64,000 nt of DNA from contig JAUFSD010000022.1 in the NCBI GenBank assembly GCA_033030425.1, positions 1 to 64,000 on the forward strand. The letters are read 5' to 3'. The notes beneath the pieces are model-generated. The model saw only the letters and a program-made list of their open reading frames with translations, searched no databases and was not told the DNA's origin. A program made the translations under genes and the position numbers. This stretch comes from Verpa conica (lineage: Eukaryota; Ascomycota; Pezizomycetes; Pezizales; Morchellaceae). Shown piece by piece: positions 58,923-64,000 of the stretch; the stretch's first letter is position 1; each line of letters opens with the position of its first letter.

Positions 58923-59073
58923 CAGCGAACAGTAAAAAGATCGAGAAACGCGAGACACAAGAACCAGCATTCCTATTCGTTCTTTAGGTTTTTGGCAAAG
59001 TTTCTAGTAGTAGGATTGGCCGCAGGACCCTGTTAGCAGACCCTGATTTCTCGATCTTTTTTGCCGTACGCTG
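58923..59073. mobile_element. MITE family C, minus orientation (151 bp)
   Basis: Reads as the reverse complement of 57083-57234 across its whole length, starting CAGCGAACAGTAAAAAGATC. The left flank is TA and the right flank is CA, a mutated duplication. It abuts the end of the remnant frames at 59074-59575. Confidence 0.88.
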
Positions 59074-59575
59074 CAGTCTTGCCGGAGGTTGCAGCTATTT
59101 TGTCCCACATCTTGTGTGTTTGGTGGATCGCAGTGAGCGATATGGCGTTCCCAGTCACTCTGTCCGGTAAACGCTTGAGTAAAGCCTGCAGCTTCCGGTG
59201 CTCAAGATCGGGAGGCATGAAACCCTCGGTCCAGGGCCTTGATTGGCCTTTCGCAGTGTCGTCGAAGGCTGCTGCACGCGACCCTGTAGAGTACCACGCG
59301 ATAACCTCCTTCAAACCGATAAGGTGCATTAATGCAAGTCATACCTACCTATCAGCTATTTGTGTGAGCGTGCTGTCCTTGGATGCATGCGAGGATCTCG
59401 CTAGTTCAAGATATGCGCAGTGCTTGAAGACTTTCGTCACTGCGCTACTGCGCATATCGAATGAGGGTTTGTCACGAGCACCAGCGTTCTTTCGTTTATA
59501 CCAGCTTTGGTTTGCAAGATGATATCCTAGCCGTACCCCTTTCCACTTGTCCGATACCGTTACCAGTGTTCTCAT
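59074..59575 (-). pseudogene. Unknown gene remnant, cut by MITE
   Basis: Two minus-strand frames look coding: 59575-59345 (WKGVRLGYHLANQSWYKRKN...) and 59329-59074 (MHLIGLKEVIAWYSTG ... DLEHRKLQALLKRLPDRVTG). A GTAGGT donor near 59344 and TTGAAG acceptor near 59303 could join them, but the phases do not match. The second frame runs straight into the MITE at 59073. I recognise no family; its charged helical make-up could come from a transposon or a host gene. Confidence 0.4.
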
Positions 59576-59765
59576 GATGTTTGTGAAAAGGACTGCTACC
59601 GCATACCGTACAAAATCATAGACCTAACGCAGTTTTTTACAGTATCCTTCTCACGAGTGGGGGATTTGTGCAGTACAGCGACCAGCAGAAACAGGGCTTG
59701 CAGGGTTCTGGGCTGCTTGACTGGTACTCCTACCATAACCTTGCCGACAATCCAAGAGACAAGTA

Positions 59766-60844
59766 TACGGGGGCACGTACCTACCAAATGCCAAATGAGC
59801 GCGCAGCCTATATATAGCCCCCCCAAACCCCCAAAACTCAGGGGAATCACTTCACTTTAATAGCTATATTATGTAGTGCATACTTTTTATATAATTTAAA
59901 TTTAATTTCTATGAGGATACATGTAATTTACAGGAAAATTCAAGCCCTTTGTGTACTTTACCTTTTGGTGTGGAGGCCCTGTTGCAACTTGTGCCCAGAT
60001 GTGATTGTTGCTCAAAAACCATTTTTTGGTGTGGAGGCTTGGTTGCAATGCATACCCAGATACGGCGGCTCGTATCTACCAAATGCCAAAAGATAGAAAA
60101 GGCTGGCTATATAGATAGGCAGTTGCCACATCTAACTTATTGTAACCATAACCACCATACCTAACAAAAAAGAGACTCCTTAATACAGGCAATAGGTATT
60201 TACAGCAGCCATTTCCTTGGTAAAAAAAATATGTAAAGAAGTAGAGTGAAAGTACCAGCTTAGCTAGCTGTACTCTGGGGGTTGGTTGTCATCACATTTA
60301 GTTGGGTATTTGGTTGCCATTCACTAATATGAACTTGGGGTAACCATGGCTACCATGGTAACCCACCAAAGAGCGGTTTTACTTTCATTTCATACAAAGC
60401 TTCATACATTTTACTACTTATATGCTCTTCTTTGATTCTAATTCCAGCATTGTAGAGTTAAGCAGGTACCTTGCTAAAACTCATAATCTAAATCACCTAA
60501 AGCTCAGATTGTGGGTGTGGTGGGTTGCAACATATGGGGTCGCCTCTGCAGAATTTGTGTTTTGGCATTTGGTAGATACGAGCTGCCGTACCCAGAGGAC
60601 AGACTTTATTTTTTAGCTGTTGGAAACCAGACCAGGTGCTAAACTCCATGGCAGTCAGTTTTTCGCTTAAATTATGGTTTTTCCTGTTCCTTTTTCTCTG
60701 CTATAATATGTCCTAAACCTCATACTAATTGATTGTAGGGGATTAATGCTATTTTCGTTTAGGTGTAGTTGTATGGTTGTGCTAGGTCTATTGGCATTTG
60801 GCAGGTAATCGAGTTTTGGCATTTGGTAGGTACGTGCCCCCGTA
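59766..60844. mobile_element. Inverted-repeat element, family D outer copy (1079 bp, 6-bp duplication)
   Basis: 30-bp perfect terminal inverted repeats start TACGGGGGCACGTACC at 59766 and end GGTACGTGCCCCCGTA at 60844. Direct repeats CAAGTA at 59760-59765 and 60845-60850 mark the target duplication. The interior has two tandem TTTTGGTGTGGAGGC...CCCAGAT units near 59963 and 60024. No transposase frame. Confidence 0.88.
60061..60590. mobile_element. Inverted-repeat element, family D inner copy nested in the outer one (530 bp)
   Basis: 31-bp terminal repeats start TACGGCGGCTCGTATC and match at 30 of 31 positions. The inner half, CTACCAAATGCCAAAA, is shared with the outer copy. CCCAGA at 60055-60060 and 60591-60596 is the 6-bp target duplication. 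It therefore jumped into the outer element after the latter was in place. Confidence 0.9.
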
Positions 60845-62409
60845 CAAGTAGAATCCTCTGCAATAATCTTGTCGCTGTATAGTACTAGGGTGTGAGAGTA
60901 AGTGATCAGAATTGTCTCCGGCTAGACAGAACATTTCCAAGGAGCCTACGGTTGGCTTACAATGCTGGAAAGATTCCGATAACTTTCTTCTGCTATACAA
61001 ATCTTGCATTCTTTAGGTGTACCACTGCCCTCTTTCTGTGGTACACACCAGTATTGGGGCCTATCGGCGCCGAGCTCTGATCACTTTTGTTCACACCTAG
61101 TACACTAAATACCTTCATCAGTTATAAAAGGTCACGAGATGGTCTAAGAAATCTTCATGTACTTAACTCATAGCGCTCACTAACATGTACTCAGGGGGAG
61201 AGACTGGCGTATCTAATAATAATACTAACAGGACATTGGAAGATCCTCTTATCAGTTGCACCAGGTTTCCTCAAGAATTCTTTAACAGGAGCGCGGCCAG
61301 AGTGGAAAAGGGGGTGGGAAAACTCGTCATACTGTTACTTTTAGGAATTTTAGAGGCGGTCAATATTAGTTCAGCTAGAACTTGATCTATAGGGTCCCTA
61401 ACCCAGGAAAGCTTACCCCAGAAGTGGGGGCCAAGTCTTTTACTCGTCATCGCTCTTCATGGCCCACATAATCAGAGACCTACATTACTGGCGTTCAATA
61501 GACCGTACCCGCTATATCTAGTTATTTTTGGGTTGGGTCAGCGTTACTCTGGGGGTCAGTATTCTCCACCGGGTTATAGGATAGGGTTTATATAATATTT
61601 CCTCTTATTAGAATCTAAACTGATGTGACATTGCGCAGTGAGTCGTGGAGTATAGAGCCGATATTAGTCAAGAATATTCTTTCAAAACAAGTTTGTCTAT
61701 GTAAAGTAATCTCTCCTAATTGTTATTGAAGGATGAACTTTTTGCCAATAGTCAACCGTCTATCGTAGCCTACCAAACGCCAAGAGGTGGAGCTATCAAA
61801 TGTAGCCTACAGCCTTCGGTAGAGATGCGGGGTACGGGGTTCATCGTATTTATTCTATTGGCTCTCATCGGAGACCCTAGCAATGAGCATTGGCTACGCA
61901 GCACCCCACACACAGATCCTCCTACAATAATTTTGCCGGAAGCTGTACCGGGTGTTCACGCAAAGTACGGCGAACTTGACGCCTATAGGCTCGAAATTTG
62001 CTTGCACCACATTTAGGAGCCAATACTTTTGCTGTGATACCCACCATTTGTATGGGGGAAAAAGGTCTGGAGAACCTTTTGCATATCTCTTTTAAAAATC
62101 AGAAATATACTCTAAAAAAATAAAAAAGTAAGTATGAGATTATACCCTGTATTAGCTTTATATCAGTAGTAGTTTAGGCTTGTTCTTGATGATTTATGTT
62201 TAACACTTTATCAATAGGAGATAAATTGCAGTCTCTGAGGTGATGTCTCCTGGCTTGGGGGGTCCACAACTCATATACCACTTTGGCAACCAGTGTGGCC
62301 TTATCAGACCAACCACAAGCTTACATGTAAGAACTGTCCAACGGGAGATAGTTCGCCGTACTTACCCTTAACCCCCGGTACATTGCATGGTGCATATGTA
62401 GCCTATCTA
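60845..62409. other. Gene-poor spacer with short frames
   Basis: Frames at 61185-61385 and 61720-62016 have short hydrophobic stretches but no family, splice support or clear start context. Fragments of the family D word CTACCAAACGCCAA occur near 61769. Confidence 0.4.
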
Positions 62410-62531
62410 CTCGTAATGCCCTGACGTTTCCGGAATGGACTGCTATTGCATACCATGGAAAACAGTGCCAAGTCTATGATTTTGTATGATATGCAATAGT
62501 AGTTCACCCCACAAACGTCAGCGATTTAGGA
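62410..62531. mobile_element. Degenerate hairpin MITE, family B
   Basis: Left arm CTCGTAATGCCCTGACGTTTCC...ATTGCATACCAT is well kept; the right arm is mutated (TATGCAATAGTAGTTCACCCC...ACGTCAGCG). The left flank is TA. Confidence 0.7.
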
Positions 62532-63199
62532 GAATGCTTGCACTGATTACCGCACATAGTGCGAGTGACGGAGGCCAGTATTTTTTTTATCAGCTAATAT
62601 CATTGGTGCACATGTGGCTTATCATAGCTATATTGTGGTATTTGAAGAAACCCTGTCCGACATGAACAGGGGGAGACGTAGCATGAAAGCTAGTATAAGT
62701 ATTAGTGCCAATGTCCTAGTACTCTCGGTCCCTATAGCATCAAACCTTTGTCTAATTCTTATTCTCACCTACGCCGGAGTTGATATCTCTAAATACTAAG
62801 GTATGTCAAACTCACCATCTGACCATGTACTTTTCTGAGCTTTATAGCCACCCACTATCTTAGCAAGGGTATTTCCTAAAAACGTTCTATCCTACTAACG
62901 GAATCGAACCTCTGTTGCACTATCTAGGGTTTTTGAATTATAAATACCTAATCTAGTATAGTTTACATAAGTTTAGCATCTTGGCTAAGAAAGTTGGCAA
63001 TATTCTATATTCTCCCAGTACTAAAACATCAAGATAGTTACGTTCATAGTTCAGGTAAACATACATTCAAGGACGGCGACATCCGGGAGACTATTACTCA
63101 TACCGTAACAGAACACTTATAGAAATTAGGCTATCATCGACTGGGCCTGGTATCCTAGTAACCGAAACCTACCTACTGTGACCGAAAGGACAAGATACC
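62532..63199. other. Intergenic, upstream of the vWFA gene
   Basis: A 61-codon frame at 62614-62799 contains a hydrophobic stretch but has no ATG-supported context or family. No repeat seen. Confidence 0.45.
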
Positions 63200-64000
63200 A
63201 TGGTGTCTGAAAACATACCCCTTTCCGAGACTGAAAGCGCCCCATCCGGAATTGGAGGCATGCTTTCCGCTGTTGGGGGTATGATTGCCGGGGAGCTTAG
63301 ACTTACCGGGGATGAAAGGACAGTTACCGAGCCAACTCCGAAGAAGGAAGACCTAATTACAGTTCTGGATGACGAAGATATCGACGATGAAGTCCAAGAT
63401 ATCGAGCATGATAGCCCAGTTACAGACGAGAAAACCTGCCTTGACATCCTCAAGAGTTATATCGATGGCCAGAAAGATGGGCTCCGTGCATTTTATAGGG
63501 ATAGCCAGCTTACTGAAAAAGCCACTGCAGCAATGGCCATGATCCATCAGTTGATGAAGGATGACTGTCCAGAGGAGATTGCGAGAAACCTGTCGATATT
63601 GACACTTTATGATATTGTCATGTTAATTGGTTTGTCGCATAGAGATCCCCAAGATCCATTATATAACTAGCTAATCATTTCGCGTAGATGACAGTTCCTC
63701 TATGAAATTGAGCGAAGTGGAAAATGGAGTACCTAAGCGCGTAGAAACCCTCCAAAAAGCGCTCGAGGTAATAACTTCAGTATACGATCATGCTAACCCT
63801 GACGGGATGTTATCGGTCCGATTCATGAATGCACGGCAGGGTCGAAAGAATGTCAGAAGCGAAAAAGTAGCAGACCTTCTTAGTGCTCACACATATACTG
63901 GTATAACAAGGATTGGTACATCACTGAAGAGGAAAGTTTTGGACACGTTTGTCTCGGGTCCCAAAACTACTATGAAGAAACCACTTCTTGTGATGGTCGT
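63200..64000 (+). CDS. vWFA-domain protein, 2 exons visible, runs off the window
   Basis: ATG 63200 opens MVSENIPLSETESAPSG. Exon 1 is 63200-63629; a 58-nt intron with a GCTAATC branch and CGCGTAG acceptor leads to exon 2 at 63688, which is open to the end. Residues 1-75 are glycine-rich then acidic (VLDDEDIDDEVQDIE); residues 80-135 are helical. The vWFA core begins ILTLYDIVMLI|DDSSSM, giving the DxSxS metal-ion-dependent adhesion site across the splice junction. It continues through VETLQKALEVI and GMLSVRFMNA. This fits fungal cytosolic vWFA proteins, which bind partners through a bound divalent ion. Length unknown. Confidence 0.8.

Noticed and set aside
62880..62940. tRNA-like ATCGAACC word on the plus strand
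   Set aside because: The T-stem does not pair, and no acceptor, D or anticodon arm can be found at the right distance.
1..64000. CRISPR arrays, bacterial operon signals, rRNA genes
   Set aside because: The window is eukaryotic with spliceosomal introns. No regular spacer-repeat array or rRNA sequence was seen.

Overview
The window is the left end of a chromosome of a filamentous ascomycete, most likely in Pezizomycotina. Bases 1-226 are C-strand telomere, made of interleaved CCCTAA- and CTAAA-type units rather than pure CCCTAA. The genes have many short GT-AG introns (46-190 nt), often with CTAAC- or TACTAAC-like branch sites. The protein families (E-class P450, Clr5-domain protein, DUF7025-type AAA ATPases, DUF7514 protein, CorA-like protein, vWFA protein, fungal acetylserotonin methyltransferase-like protein) are typical of that group. 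I cannot name the species. All gene models were built by reading splice signals and frames by eye, so they need transcript support.

Layout. 1-226 is telomere. 227-1.9 kb is a GC-rich, diverged subtelomeric tandem repeat that ends in a cluster of four short palindromes. 1.9-7.3 kb is gene-poor and holds repeat debris plus one decayed pseudogene. 7.3-9.5 kb carries an F-box/leucine-rich protein gene (minus). 11.4-12.2 kb carries a secreted Lys/Pro/Ala-repeat protein (plus). 12.2-17.1 kb is AT-rich with no supportable gene. 17.1-19.0 kb is a complete six-exon cytochrome P450 (plus); its last two exons, with the haem motif, are too short to stand out as open frames.

20.9-36.7 kb is the most interesting region. 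A divergent, head-to-head gene pair occurs twice in tandem. One member (minus) has a Clr5 DNA-binding-like N-terminus, a remnant of a STAND/NB-ARC helical region and a TPR-like tail. The other (plus) is an AAA ATPase with a DUF7025-like N-terminal region. The two ATPase genes are intact (699 and 686 aa) and share eight exons, identical intron phases and several identical exon lengths. Of the two Clr5 genes, the distal one (29.1-31.25 kb) reads through intact as 614 aa. The proximal one (20.9-23.5 kb) is broken by a 397-bp inverted-repeat element that duplicated TATA on insertion. A similar short motif lies in both intergenic regions.

37.3-56.6 kb is more ordinary chromosome: an ASMT-like Ser/Pro-rich protein, a small unknown protein, an alpha/beta hydrolase fused to a very long charged coiled coil, a DUF7514 protein with Asn/Gln-rich tracts, and a CorA-like two-helix membrane protein. 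56.7-62.6 kb is a graveyard of small inverted-repeat elements of at least four families, including one complete element nested inside another of the same family, each with its own 6-bp target duplication. The window ends inside a vWFA-domain gene.
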